DNA of 64,000 nucleotides from NCBI RefSeq assembly GCF_001971705.1, contig NZ_CP019329.1, forward strand, positions 62,001-126,000, given 5' to 3'. Positions 8,906 through 17,721 of the stretch are shown piece by piece (position 1 is the stretch's first letter; each line of letters starts with the position of its first letter). The translations under genes were made by a program, and so were the position numbers. The DNA is from Natronorubrum daqingense. GTDB taxonomy: Archaea; Halobacteriota; Halobacteria; Halobacteriales; Natrialbaceae. The notes under the pieces were generated by a model. It did not search any database and had not been told where the DNA came from. It saw nothing but the letters and a program-made list of their open reading frames with translations.

Positions 8906-9967
8906 TTAGAACGGCAATGTGTCGGTGAGCGAGGCCCAGCCGTCACTCAGCGTGCCAGTGAACGAATCAGCCGTCAGCCCCCACGCCTCGAATGAGCCGT
9001 AGTCGAGATCGTTCGTCAGCAGGTCGTTGGTGACCTCGACACCGGAGACGCTGTTGACCGACACTTCGTCATCGTCCTCGTCGAAGCGATCTTCGCCAAG
9101 GTTAATCTCGAGGTGCCCATCACCGTTGTAGACAGCGTAGGTGTCCTCATCTTCGTCTGCTTCGTCCCCGCCGATGAACTCACCAGGCTCTTCGTTGAAG
9201 ACGACGATCGATCGGTCATCGACGGTCGTCGTCATCAGGTGTGGGACACGGTCGCCCTCGTCTTTGTCTTCGACAGAGTCATCGAACGTGTCCGTCACGT
9301 CGCTATCGTCCGAGTGGACGTGAACATCCGTCTCGGTGCCGTTCACGCCGATATCGTCGTCGATATCCGCGGTGTTGTCCAGGTCACTCGCGGTGAACGG
9401 CATACTGAAGCTGAACATGCCGTCATCATCGTCTTCCTCGAGCGAGACGATATCGTCATCATCGTCAGCGTCGAAGATCGTCATCGCGGCGTGTGAGTCA
9501 GCAAACTCGTAGGTCAGCGTGTCTTCGTCGGTGACTTCATCTTCGCCGATTTCGGCTTCCGTGACCGTGGCGTCAACCTCGGTCTCCTCGCCTGCATCAC
9601 CGGGAAGGGTTTCGAGGTCTTCGTGTTCGACGGTGAACTCGAGTTCGAGTGGCGTCTCTTCGTCATCGTCGCCGTCGACATCGGCGTCAGTGTGGTCGTA
9701 CTCGACCAGCGTGGTGTTCTCGTAGTCAATCTCGAGTGTGATGTCGTCGAAGTCTTCGACGGAGTCACTGTCAGCGTCCGTCTCGTAGACGACCGTCTCG
9801 TTATCGTCGCCGGCCTCGAAGTCCTCGGCGAGATCGTCGCCGTCGAACTCGAAGTCGCCGTCGTCTGTAACCTCTGCTGCAGCGCCGCCGGCCATCGCGA
9901 GTGATCCTGCCGTGATCATCGCAAAAACCATGAACAGCGTTGCTACGCGGTTGAATGTCGTTGTCAT
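8906..9967 (-). CDS. Sec-exported, extremely acidic surface or secreted protein
   Basis: 353 residues. A clear Sec signal peptide (residues about 1-32, ending in Ala-rich sequence) precedes a mature protein that is roughly one third Asp and Glu, Thr- and Val-rich, and predicted beta-strand in character. There is no C-terminal membrane anchor. It follows the tRNA-like element's upstream side and is the promoter-proximal gene of the 1-9,970 block, a position typical of an abundant structural product. It may be a major external component of the apparatus encoded downstream. No family recognised. Confidence 0.72.
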   Translation of the reverse strand: MTTTFNRVATLFMVFAMITAGSLAMAGGAAAEVTDDGDFEFDGDDLAEDFEAGDDNETVVYETDADSDSVEDFDDITLEIDYENTTLVEYDHTDADVDGDDDEETPLELEFTVEHEDLETLPGDAGEETEVDATVTEAEIGEDEVTDEDTLTYEFADSHAAMTIFDADDDDDIVSLEEDDDDGMFSFSMPFTASDLDNTADIDDDIGVNGTETDVHVHSDDSDVTDTFDDSVEDKDEGDRVPHLMTTTVDDRSIVVFNEEPGEFIGGDEADEDEDTYAVYNGDGHLEINLGEDRFDEDDDEVSVNSVSGVEVTNDLLTNDLDYGSFEAWGLTADSFTGTLSDGWASLTDTLPF

Positions 9968-10149
9968 TGTAGTGTTGGTTGAAGGAAGGTTGGTCGGTGA
10001 GCGGTGCTAGCTGAGGCGGACTGTCAGCCGTAAGGTGGCGGGACGCCTCCTGACTGGTAGTGAATTCGTCTGATCGATTGGATTGGTATCATGAATGAGC
10101 CTCAATTGGGTGGGAAAAACTCTTGGTACGTCCCTGTCCGTATCTGACT

Positions 10150-11277
10150 ATGGTACAGAATGTCTTTTTTATCACAACATCTGATCTCTCGGGGACTTCG
10201 GGCAACAATATCGCAACAAAGGAGATCGCTGCGGCGTTCGCGAGGAATGATGGTATTGATCTCACACTGATTTGTCCGAACCCAGATAGCCAACTACCGT
10301 CTGAGGTTACGGAGCATGTCAGTGAAGTCGCCCATTTTACGAGCGGGGATGGAACGCCGATCGATCGAATGAAGACGCAGTGGTCATTATTCCGGACGGT
10401 TCGGCCACTCCTTTCAAAACACAATCCAGACTATATCGTATCCCGTCAGTCGGCCACGTTAGTCATTCCACCACTGGTCGCGAAGCGTCACCGTGTCCCC
10501 CACGTATTGTTAATCCGTGGGCGGGCGTACACACGGCTGAAATTCCCGCGATTACTCTGGACGGTTTTCTCATTGAATGTTCGAATGTCATCTGGGATCT
10601 ACTGTGCTTACGAGAAAATCGAAGAGGAAGTCCGATCTGTGCGTTCCGACGCGCCTGTTCAAGTGTTCAATAATGCAGTTGATCCCACATTGTTTGAACC
10701 TATATCGAAAGGCGCAGCACGAGGTATGACCGATCTCGGAGTCCCAGATGAGAACATAGTCATCGGCTTCGTCGGTAGTATTCGCCGTCGCCACCGACTG
10801 AAAGAGTTGTTTGAAGCTGCGTCTCGATCTGAATATTCAGACCGCATTTCTCTGGTCATTGTCGGTGATGGCCCACAACAAGAGGATCTTAAGCAGTTAG
10901 CCGATGACCTTGCCCTCGAGGACGTTACGTTCACTGGGTTTGTCCCACACAACGAGGTTTCAAAATACATCAATGCGTGCGACGTGTTATATGGAGTTGC
11001 TGACCCCGATCGCCCATCAGATCCGATCAAGTGTTACGAGTATTTGGCCTGCTCCCGTCCCGTGCTTGCCTCGGAATTCAGATTTGAATTCGTTGATGAG
11101 GTCGACGCCGGCTTAACAGTCAGTGAAATTGATCCTGACGAGATCGCATTATGTATCGATTCGTTTGTCTCGATGGATGACTCGCAACGGGAAGCAATGG
11201 GTGAGCGAGGTCGTGACTACGTTCTCGAGAATCACACGTGGGATCAGCTACCTGAGAAAATCGAATCTAAGCATTAG
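10150..11277 (+). CDS. Glycosyltransferase family 4 protein
   Basis: 375 residues from the ATG at 10150 (an upstream TTG adds nine unlikely residues). The C-terminal half has the GT-B nucleotide-sugar-binding features of family 4: IGFVGSI near residue 204, a VIVGDGP strand, FTGFVPH, and a final acceptor/donor motif ending in KCYEYLACSRPVLAS. The EX7E motif is only partly kept. It is the only rightward gene in the leftward array and is less GC-rich than its flanks, which suggests a later insertion. It may modify surface glycoproteins or polysaccharide, perhaps products of this array. Confidence 0.85.
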   Translation: MVQNVFFITTSDLSGTSGNNIATKEIAAAFARNDGIDLTLICPNPDSQLPSEVTEHVSEVAHFTSGDGTPIDRMKTQWSLFRTVRPLLSKHNPDYIVSRQSATLVIPPLVAKRHRVPHVLLIRGRAYTRLKFPRLLWTVFSLNVRMSSGIYCAYEKIEEEVRSVRSDAPVQVFNNAVDPTLFEPISKGAARGMTDLGVPDENIVIGFVGSIRRRHRLKELFEAASRSEYSDRISLVIVGDGPQQEDLKQLADDLALEDVTFTGFVPHNEVSKYINACDVLYGVADPDRPSDPIKCYEYLACSRPVLASEFRFEFVDEVDAGLTVSEIDPDEIALCIDSFVSMDDSQREAMGERGRDYVLENHTWDQLPEKIESKH

Positions 11278-11302
11278 ATTCAGCATCCATTCTGGGTCGA
11301 CA

Positions 11303-12043
11303 TCAGCTATAATTTTCAGCCATATATTCGTAAACCTCTTCGATTTCCTCTTCTGTTGCAGCCGATTCTATGTATATTGCGTTATCAATATCACCGTCCC
11401 ACATCCGATCGTTTCGCGCCTCTCCGCCGATCCATGTCTCTTGGTCTATCTGTTCAAGATCGCCGCCATGAGATCCAGAATCAAGTAATTCATCATTTAA
11501 ATATAAATGAACCTCTTCTTCGCCAGTGACCCATGTGTGCATATACCATTCCCCATCATCGATCGATTGCGAAGTTTCTATTTCAGCACGTGTATCGTCT
11601 GGTCCGCTTACCCGACCGTACATATCACCATTTTCAGCACCTACTTGATATGCTGGACGGGAATCACCGTTCCGTTTGCCATGTACTCTTTGGCTACCAG
11701 AGGAACTTGTTGTCCGAATCCAGGCTATCTTAGTCCATGTTGAAACATCTGAAAGCGTGTCGTCAGGTAATTCAACACGGTCTGAAGAGCCGTCGAACGC
11801 TAAGTACGCATCACCTAAGCCATCGTCTTCTTCCCAGCTAGCTCCAGATATTTCACCATCGTATCCTGATATCGAATCTTCAACTGTATCACCACTTCCT
11901 TCATCAAACTTCCAGTGGTGATCAGCGTTTTCAAGGATCGAAGGATAGGCTTCTTCGAGTTTGACTACTCCTCCTTCTATCTCGAGGTTATCAATCGGTT
12001 CGCCATCCTCGAGATCAGATCCAGAAACTTCTATGTTAACCAT
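11303..12043 (-). CDS. LamG/concanavalin-A-like lectin domain protein
   Basis: 246 residues. After a short N-terminal beta segment (about 1-35) a single LamG-type jelly roll follows: HHWKFDEGSGDTVEDS at its start, then a strand with YLAFDG, DGEWYMHTWV and a final GDIDNAIYIESAATEEEIEEVY, all characteristic of the LamG_3 fold. No signal peptide is visible, so it may be exported with a partner or assembled internally. It forms one operon with a second lectin-like protein and a phosphoesterase. This domain normally binds carbohydrate or cell-surface ligands. Confidence 0.8.
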   Translation of the reverse strand: MVNIEVSGSDLEDGEPIDNLEIEGGVVKLEEAYPSILENADHHWKFDEGSGDTVEDSISGYDGEISGASWEEDDGLGDAYLAFDGSSDRVELPDDTLSDVSTWTKIAWIRTTSSSGSQRVHGKRNGDSRPAYQVGAENGDMYGRVSGPDDTRAEIETSQSIDDGEWYMHTWVTGEEEVHLYLNDELLDSGSHGGDLEQIDQETWIGGEARNDRMWDGDIDNAIYIESAATEEEIEEVYEYMAENYS

Positions 12044-12063
12044 TTTAATTCACCTCAATTCGT

Positions 12064-12828
12064 TTAATCCGAATCCGACCATGGTTGATCAGCATAATCA
12101 GACTCAATCTCTTCGCTATTAGGTGCAGAGTCGGCAATGATCAAATTGTCAATTATGCCCTCCCAATGGTCGTTAGCACCGCCTTCATTCTCCGCAAAAA
12201 GATAGAGGTCTTCGTCCCATTCGACTGGAGATCCGAAGTTCTCGTCGGAATCGATGCTGGTACTAACCTCTTCACCGTCAATATAAATCGACATATCGTC
12301 CGCTGAGTTTCCATCTTTAACAAAAACACAGCGGTGTGGGTCGCCATCAAAAGGGTGGTCACTAGTTTCAATGCGAAGGCGGCTCGAACCGCTATCTTCC
12401 ATCATGAAACGGAGATCACCACTTGCCTCAACTAACAGATCATGTCTGCTTGAGTCCGAAACGCCCAAAAGGCGATTGCTGCTATCGCTCGATTCGACTG
12501 TAAAGGCGAGTGTGAATTCGTCATCTAAGGCCGAACCAACATCTTGGGCTCCGAGATTAACGTAGTCGTTGCCAGAGTTCTCGAGTGCATAGCCACCAAC
12601 CCAATCACCGCTAACCCACTCGACCCCCTCCAGCTCTGCATCATCATCCCCCGTGGAATTTGTTGCAGTATTTCCTTCGCCATCACCGAATTCCCAATGG
12701 TGGATTACGTCATCGAAATCGTCTGGCTCTTCGGGCTCTTTGAGTGCCAGTTTCTGGTCACTAATTTCAACGTCTTCTACTGTCTCCGAGTCGTTCCAAA
12801 CTGACTCGTCCAGTTCTATTTCGTTCAT
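12064..12828 (-). CDS. Second LamG-like lectin domain protein
   Basis: 254 residues with the same plan as the gene at 11303: a short N-terminal segment, then HHWEFGDGEGNTATNSTG, a YALENSGNDYVNLG strand, a DPHRCVFVKDG strand and a closing IIDNLIIADSAPNSEEI. The two proteins are diverged paralogues. It lies 1 nt from the stop of the phosphoesterase gene upstream. Paired LamG proteins without signals are reminiscent of adhesin or tail-fibre modules, but no phage structural genes are present here. Confidence 0.78.
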   Translation of the reverse strand: MNEIELDESVWNDSETVEDVEISDQKLALKEPEEPDDFDDVIHHWEFGDGEGNTATNSTGDDDAELEGVEWVSGDWVGGYALENSGNDYVNLGAQDVGSALDDEFTLAFTVESSDSSNRLLGVSDSSRHDLLVEASGDLRFMMEDSGSSRLRIETSDHPFDGDPHRCVFVKDGNSADDMSIYIDGEEVSTSIDSDENFGSPVEWDEDLYLFAENEGGANDHWEGIIDNLIIADSAPNSEEIESDYADQPWSDSD

Positions 12829-12829
12829 G

Positions 12830-14146
12830 TTAGCTCACCTCCAAACGTCCAGTTCGCACGAAACCGTAATTGGAATATTCGTCTTCCATATCAACCATAT
12901 CGTCATCAGTCCGGAATATTTCAGAGTTGTAAGTATCTCCATCATACGCGTAGTGCTCATCCACTTCGAGTTCGACGACATCGAGATCTTGTTCAATGGT
13001 CAACGAATAGAATTGTTCTTCATCATCGTCGCTCGTTTCGAGGTACCAGTCGTCATTTACCGACCGGTTTGAACGCATTCCATCGCCGAATTCAACGATC
13101 CCATTCTCATCTTCTACGATATATCCGTCATCCAACTCTGTGTAATCACCGTCATCCGGTTCTTCATCAACTACAGTCCATCGTTTAGTCCGCTTCCGGA
13201 CGTGGATATGGCCACTGAAGCTTGCATACACATTGCCAGCATCTGCGTAGATTGGAGCCCACGCCTCTCGAAGATTTTCTTCGAGGTCATCGTCACTTGA
13301 CGATCTCGATCCGCCAGCCAATATTGGGCAATGGTGGAACGGAAGGACCATGTCGACATCTGTATTGATGTTGTCCTCAAGCCACGCTGCAGTGTCGTCG
13401 ATCTCCGCTGAGTGTGTGTCAAGACCGATAACTTGGAGATAGTCACTGATCGTCACTTCAGCGTAATTTTCTCCAGTTGGATCGAGATCAACAGTGTTGG
13501 TGAAGAAAAACTGGAAGTAGCCAGCGTCCGGTTCGACACTTCCAGATCCGTCCCATCCACTCCCGTTACCGACCTCGTGGTTTCCGGGAACCATCATCAT
13601 GGGAACGAGAAAATCCTCGTTGATGTGTTCCATGTAGTTATCCCAGAAGTCGAGCCAGTAATCCTCTATCTCATCAGATTCTTCATACCCGTTTGATACG
13701 ACATCGCCAGCGATCAGGAGCATATCTGGGTCTTGGTCAGCAAGGTCCTGCATTGCCTCATCATCCTCCATCTCTTTGTCGATGTGGATGTCGGAGGTGA
13801 CAATGATATTTAACCCATCATCGGCATCACTCAGATCGTCAGGGAGCGTTCTGAAGCTGATTCCATCGACGGTTTCACCACTGTCACAAACGATCTGCGC
13901 ATGGTACTCTGTGTCCGATTCGAGGTCATCGAGAGAAACTTCGAAACGGAGGATATCAGAGTTTTCTGCAAACTCTTCACCATCCGATTCAGCAGTATGC
14001 TCGAGGTTATCCGGACCAGTACCGTACTCTAAAGTTTGCTCATCGTGTCGATCATCATCGCTCCGTTGATCGATCCATGAGATAATCGCTTCTGTTGTTG
14101 GGTCTTCTGGAAGCAGTGCGTATGGGTGAACATCTTCTTCTTCCAT
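12830..14146 (-). CDS. Calcineurin-like metallophosphoesterase with Fn3-like N-domain
   Basis: 438 residues. Residues about 5-100 resemble the fibronectin-like N-domain of purple acid phosphatases. The catalytic domain then shows every metallophosphoesterase motif: D119-x-H121, G147-D148 followed by N152, G188-N189-H190-E191, a later His-His (FHHCP) and a GHIH near residue 299. A two-metal phosphomonoesterase or phosphodiesterase is expected. No signal peptide is visible. It is flanked by lectin-like genes downstream and a Tat protein upstream, so it may act on surface glycans or nucleotides. The substrate cannot be told from sequence. Confidence 0.87.
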   Translation of the reverse strand: MEEEDVHPYALLPEDPTTEAIISWIDQRSDDDRHDEQTLEYGTGPDNLEHTAESDGEEFAENSDILRFEVSLDDLESDTEYHAQIVCDSGETVDGISFRTLPDDLSDADDGLNIIVTSDIHIDKEMEDDEAMQDLADQDPDMLLIAGDVVSNGYEESDEIEDYWLDFWDNYMEHINEDFLVPMMMVPGNHEVGNGSGWDGSGSVEPDAGYFQFFFTNTVDLDPTGENYAEVTISDYLQVIGLDTHSAEIDDTAAWLEDNINTDVDMVLPFHHCPILAGGSRSSSDDDLEENLREAWAPIYADAGNVYASFSGHIHVRKRTKRWTVVDEEPDDGDYTELDDGYIVEDENGIVEFGDGMRSNRSVNDDWYLETSDDDEEQFYSLTIEQDLDVVELEVDEHYAYDGDTYNSEIFRTDDDMVDMEDEYSNYGFVRTGRLEVS

Positions 14147-15346
14147 TTATGAATCACTCTCGTTGTTCTCGTCACCGCTATCTTCATCTCCAGACCAAGG
14201 CCAGCTAAAGTCGAAATCGAACGAGAAGAATCCGTCCGCACTACCGGCCCGAAGTTCGTCCGCATCACTTCCACCAGCCCAACCGAGTCGGCGTGCCATG
14301 TTTGCTTGCATCGATGTGAACGATGTCAGCCCATCGTGGAACCAACTCTCTCGATCTGCCATCTGCCACGGATCGTCAACTGCCAGTGGGTCGGCGACGT
14401 CGAGCCACTGATGTTGTTCCCAAGTCTCGCGTTCGTCATCGATGTCGTGCAACTCGAGGAACGCACCACCACCGTCCTCGTCGTATACGAGGTGGTTGTA
14501 CGGATCGATCACCTCGAAGGTTGCATGTGTTGGTTCATCAGCTCGCGCCTGCTCGAGGTCGTCCTCGTCCGGCTGTGTGTCCGCTGCCAGATACTGATAG
14601 CCAGAGTAGACGATCTCTTCGACCTCTTCCGTCTCCGCGTCGACGAAGACGTAAATCGGCTTGTGAGAACCAATTTGAGAGTTGAAATCAACGACAGCGG
14701 TTTCGGCACTCGGCAGATCCAGCCAGTAACAACAGACGAACGTCTCTTCGTCCTCTGACTCTGCTAACACCGCGTACATACCATCGGTGTCGCTGCGAAG
14801 GTCCGAACTCATCGACACCCGTGGTTGGTACTTTCTGAGGCGATATTCGTCGTACATCACCTCCGCGTCGTCCGGCACCTCAGTCCAGTCGTCTGCGGAA
14901 TGCGTGACCTGCTCGAAGTCATCGGGGTCGAGTGGCTGCTCTGGTATCTCGAGCGTTAGTGGTTCGAACAGTTCTGGCGACTTGTCGCCGTCATCTGATC
15001 CGAGCTCGATCTCGAAATCATAGTAAGACTCGTCAGAGCCGTCCAGTCCCGCCAGGTCGTATTCATCGTCGCCATCCTCGAGTGTAACCGTGTCACTCGC
15101 GAGTAGATCATCGTCATCGTCGGATTCGTACTCGTAAACCGTGATCTGGATTGCTGTGTCGTCGGGGATATCTGCCTCAACTGACAGCGTAGCTGTTTCT
15201 GAGTTGTTTTCAGTTGCTCCAACTGGTTGTGTTGCAGATCGGCCAACGATCACCAGTGATATCGCGCCAGCCGTTGCTTTGAGAACGTCGCGCCGATCTG
15301 CCTGTAACGGTGCCTCTGCTCGTGTGGTGTTGTTTGCTGTAGCCAT
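14147..15346 (-). CDS. Tat-exported protein, paralogue of the next gene
   Basis: 399 residues from the ATG at 15344-15346. A twin-arginine signal (DRRDVLKATAG) lies at about residues 17-27. After an acidic beta-rich domain, a second domain shares landmarks with the protein at 15351-16196: LRKYQPR versus LREYQPA and VIDPYNHL versus VIRPWNHY. Two Cys sit side by side in this domain. The stop abuts the phosphoesterase start (TAAATG). Function unknown. The shared domain may bind a surface ligand. Confidence 0.72.
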   Translation of the reverse strand: MATANNTTRAEAPLQADRRDVLKATAGAISLVIVGRSATQPVGATENNSETATLSVEADIPDDTAIQITVYEYESDDDDDLLASDTVTLEDGDDEYDLAGLDGSDESYYDFEIELGSDDGDKSPELFEPLTLEIPEQPLDPDDFEQVTHSADDWTEVPDDAEVMYDEYRLRKYQPRVSMSSDLRSDTDGMYAVLAESEDEETFVCCYWLDLPSAETAVVDFNSQIGSHKPIYVFVDAETEEVEEIVYSGYQYLAADTQPDEDDLEQARADEPTHATFEVIDPYNHLVYDEDGGGAFLELHDIDDERETWEQHQWLDVADPLAVDDPWQMADRESWFHDGLTSFTSMQANMARRLGWAGGSDADELRAGSADGFFSFDFDFSWPWSGDEDSGDENNESDS

Positions 15347-15350
15347 GATT

Positions 15351-16196
15351 TTACCTTTCCTCGAATCGGAGTCGTGCTCGTGACGTTCCTTCACTTAGGC
15401 CAAGGCGAATCCAGATGTTTCGCGCCGCCCATGCATCACATGTTCCGTCATCCCACCAGTGATGGCGGTCTTCATCCCAGAACACGAATGGGTCTTCAAT
15501 CGCTCGGTGGTTCGTTGTCTTAAACCGACCTTCGTCGTACCAGTCTGTGCGGATTTCGCGGAACGAGCCGAACGATCCGCGGAAGTCCTCGATGAATTCG
15601 CCGTTTGTGGTCGGCGCTTCCATGTAGTGATTCCACGGGCGGATCACCATGAGGTTGACATGCGTCTCTCGATCGGAGACGTAGTGCTCGCTCATCGGCC
15701 CCCACTCCCCGTCGATCCACAGGCCGTAATGGTGGCCGCCTGTCGTCACGATCGTGTCGACAGTGTCGTCGTCATCGCGAACGAACACAATCGTCGGTTC
15801 GTGATCCAGGTAGTGTTCGTCTGGTCCCCAGTCTAGTCCGACGTATGCGAAGGCCGAATGCTGCGTCTGATGGCGAAACCAGTAGTAGTACGCCGTCACA
15901 TCGTGTTCGTCGCTTTCTGCGATCCAGCCGTACAGCCCTCGAGCTTTTGCTTGTGCCTCTTGACGCTCCGCGATCGTCATGTGCTCGTACGAAAACGCCG
16001 GCTGGTACTCGCGAAGATCGTCTAAGTCGTCCCGAACCGTAATATGATCGGGTGGAACGGGATAGTCACCGTCGTACTCGAGTGAATTATCGCGTTGCTC
16101 ATCGTCATCCGAGGCAAACGGGCCGAAAAAGGCCGGCGTGGTTGCTGCCACACCCCCCGTCTTGAGGAGTTGGCGGCGTGTCAGTTGGTCCTGCAT
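15351..16196 (-). CDS. Tat-exported protein, shorter paralogue
   Basis: 281 residues from the ATG at 16194-16196. A GTG at 16205 overlapping the protease stop is an alternative. A twin-arginine motif (LTRRQLLKTGG) begins at about residue 5. The mature protein is rich in His, Trp and Tyr (WFRHQTQHSAF, TGGHHYGLW, WNHY, DRHHWWDDG), which could make a metal site. It shares the core domain of the protein encoded downstream but lacks that protein's acidic N-domain. It lies 5 nt after the subtilase stop, so probably one transcript. Confidence 0.72.
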   Translation of the reverse strand: MQDQLTRRQLLKTGGVAATTPAFFGPFASDDDEQRDNSLEYDGDYPVPPDHITVRDDLDDLREYQPAFSYEHMTIAERQEAQAKARGLYGWIAESDEHDVTAYYYWFRHQTQHSAFAYVGLDWGPDEHYLDHEPTIVFVRDDDDTVDTIVTTGGHHYGLWIDGEWGPMSEHYVSDRETHVNLMVIRPWNHYMEAPTTNGEFIEDFRGSFGSFREIRTDWYDEGRFKTTNHRAIEDPFVFWDEDRHHWWDDGTCDAWAARNIWIRLGLSEGTSRARLRFEER

Positions 16197-16201
16197 TGCA
16201 C

Positions 16202-17713
16202 TCACCCGAGAACGTTCGACAGGAGACGGTTGAACTCGTCACGCACTTGCGCTTCCGAAGACCGAACGTCTTCCCGATCTTCGTCTGGTTCTTCGTTATC
16301 GATTGCAGCCTGCACGTCGAGCAGACCGTACTCGGCTTCCGTCTCACCTGCGTGTTCGAGCGGATAGCCTGTCTTCGTCAGTCGACCCCACGTCTCATCG
16401 ACATCCGTCTCCTCGCTCGCGATAACCAATCCGGCACCGCCAGCGACGTGTGGGGCGCTCATCGAGGTCCCAGAGAGGGTTGACTCGCCGCCCGGTAAGT
16501 CGGCCGTGATGGCCATCCCCGGCGCTGCAAGTTCTGGATTGACACCAGTCTGTGGGTCGGGACCGATATTTCCGAAGTAGGCAAGTTGCGTGTCAGCGCG
16601 GTCGCCGTCCTCTGGCACGTTGCACGCCTGGACGCCGAAACCGTCAGTTGAGGACGCTGGGGCGTTCGTGAACACTGAACCGTACCGATCGTTCCCGACA
16701 GCCACGACACACAGTACACCTGCATCGTACGCGTCCGCGAGGGCTTCCGCGAGCGCGGGTGATGGTAGTGGTGAGCCGAGCGAGAGGCAGGCGACATCTA
16801 CTTCCTCCTCGATTGCCTTATCTACCGCTGCGACGATATCACCCGTCTCACCGCCGCCATCATCGAGTGCTTTCAGTGCCAGGATATCCGCATCGGGAAG
16901 GAATCCATCTTCGCCAGCCATGCACACAGCGACCCATGTGCCGTGACCATCACTGTCTTCGACAACGTCGACGCCCGTTGGATCATCGCTGCTCGTGAAG
17001 TCCGTAGACTCCTCGAGAATTCGGTCGCCAAACGTCGACCCGTCATCGACGCCTGTGTCGATCACCGCAATGGTGAGGTCTCCGGTGTCAATCTCGTCGA
17101 TTAGGTCGTCGTCCGCGCGGACTAATTCTCGAGAGTCGGTCAGATCCGTTTCAGGCGCATCACCATCGAACGCCAGCCCATCAATCCCTGACGGTGACGG
17201 GCTCCATTCGAGAGTTGACGCCATCAACGACGCCCGTTGGGGCCAACTAATATCGGCATCGAACGACCACTCGTCTTCGGCGTCGAGTTCGTCGATCGGC
17301 GTCGGCAGATCAACCTCGAAATTGCCGTCAATGTAGTCGACGTAGTCGTTGGCTTGCAGGCCCCCCGAGAGCTGGTTGATCGATACAGCCCCGTAGCCGC
17401 GTTCACGGAGTCCGATGTCCTCCCACGACGCCGAGATGACCATCAGATTGACGTGCTCGAGGTCGCGTTTGATGTCTCCATTGCTATTGACCCAACTCTC
17501 GAGGTCGCGATATTGGCTATCATCCTCGTAGTGAATCAGGAACGATGGATCGGCGTCACTGCCGAAGGTCCCGAGATCGGCGTCGAGTGCTGCCGTCGTC
17601 AGTGTCTGGCTGTCACCCCACGTCCACCCAGATAGGTTCACGAACGAGGGAATGGTCGTGGCCGCTGCCGTTGCTCCAAGGGTCGTCAGTAATTGTCTTC
17701 GTGTTTGTTTCAT
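16202..17713 (-). CDS. Tat-exported subtilisin-like serine protease (S8)
   Basis: 503 residues from the ATG at 17711-17713, which gives a Tat signal (MKQTRRQLLTTLGA). After a propeptide-like region of about 200 residues the S8 catalytic signatures appear: D219 in AVIDTGVDDG, H257 in DGHGTWVA, the oxyanion Asn near 341 in VAVGND, and S419 in GTSMSAPHVAGG. All catalytic residues are intact. It should be a halolysin-like extracellular protease made as a zymogen. Lying beside the 1,148-residue surface protein and two Tat proteins, it might process these products. Confidence 0.92.
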   Translation of the reverse strand: MKQTRRQLLTTLGATAAATTIPSFVNLSGWTWGDSQTLTTAALDADLGTFGSDADPSFLIHYEDDSQYRDLESWVNSNGDIKRDLEHVNLMVISASWEDIGLRERGYGAVSINQLSGGLQANDYVDYIDGNFEVDLPTPIDELDAEDEWSFDADISWPQRASLMASTLEWSPSPSGIDGLAFDGDAPETDLTDSRELVRADDDLIDEIDTGDLTIAVIDTGVDDGSTFGDRILEESTDFTSSDDPTGVDVVEDSDGHGTWVAVCMAGEDGFLPDADILALKALDDGGGETGDIVAAVDKAIEEEVDVACLSLGSPLPSPALAEALADAYDAGVLCVVAVGNDRYGSVFTNAPASSTDGFGVQACNVPEDGDRADTQLAYFGNIGPDPQTGVNPELAAPGMAITADLPGGESTLSGTSMSAPHVAGGAGLVIASEETDVDETWGRLTKTGYPLEHAGETEAEYGLLDVQAAIDNEEPDEDREDVRSSEAQVRDEFNRLLSNVLG

Positions 17714-17721
17714 CGAATCAC

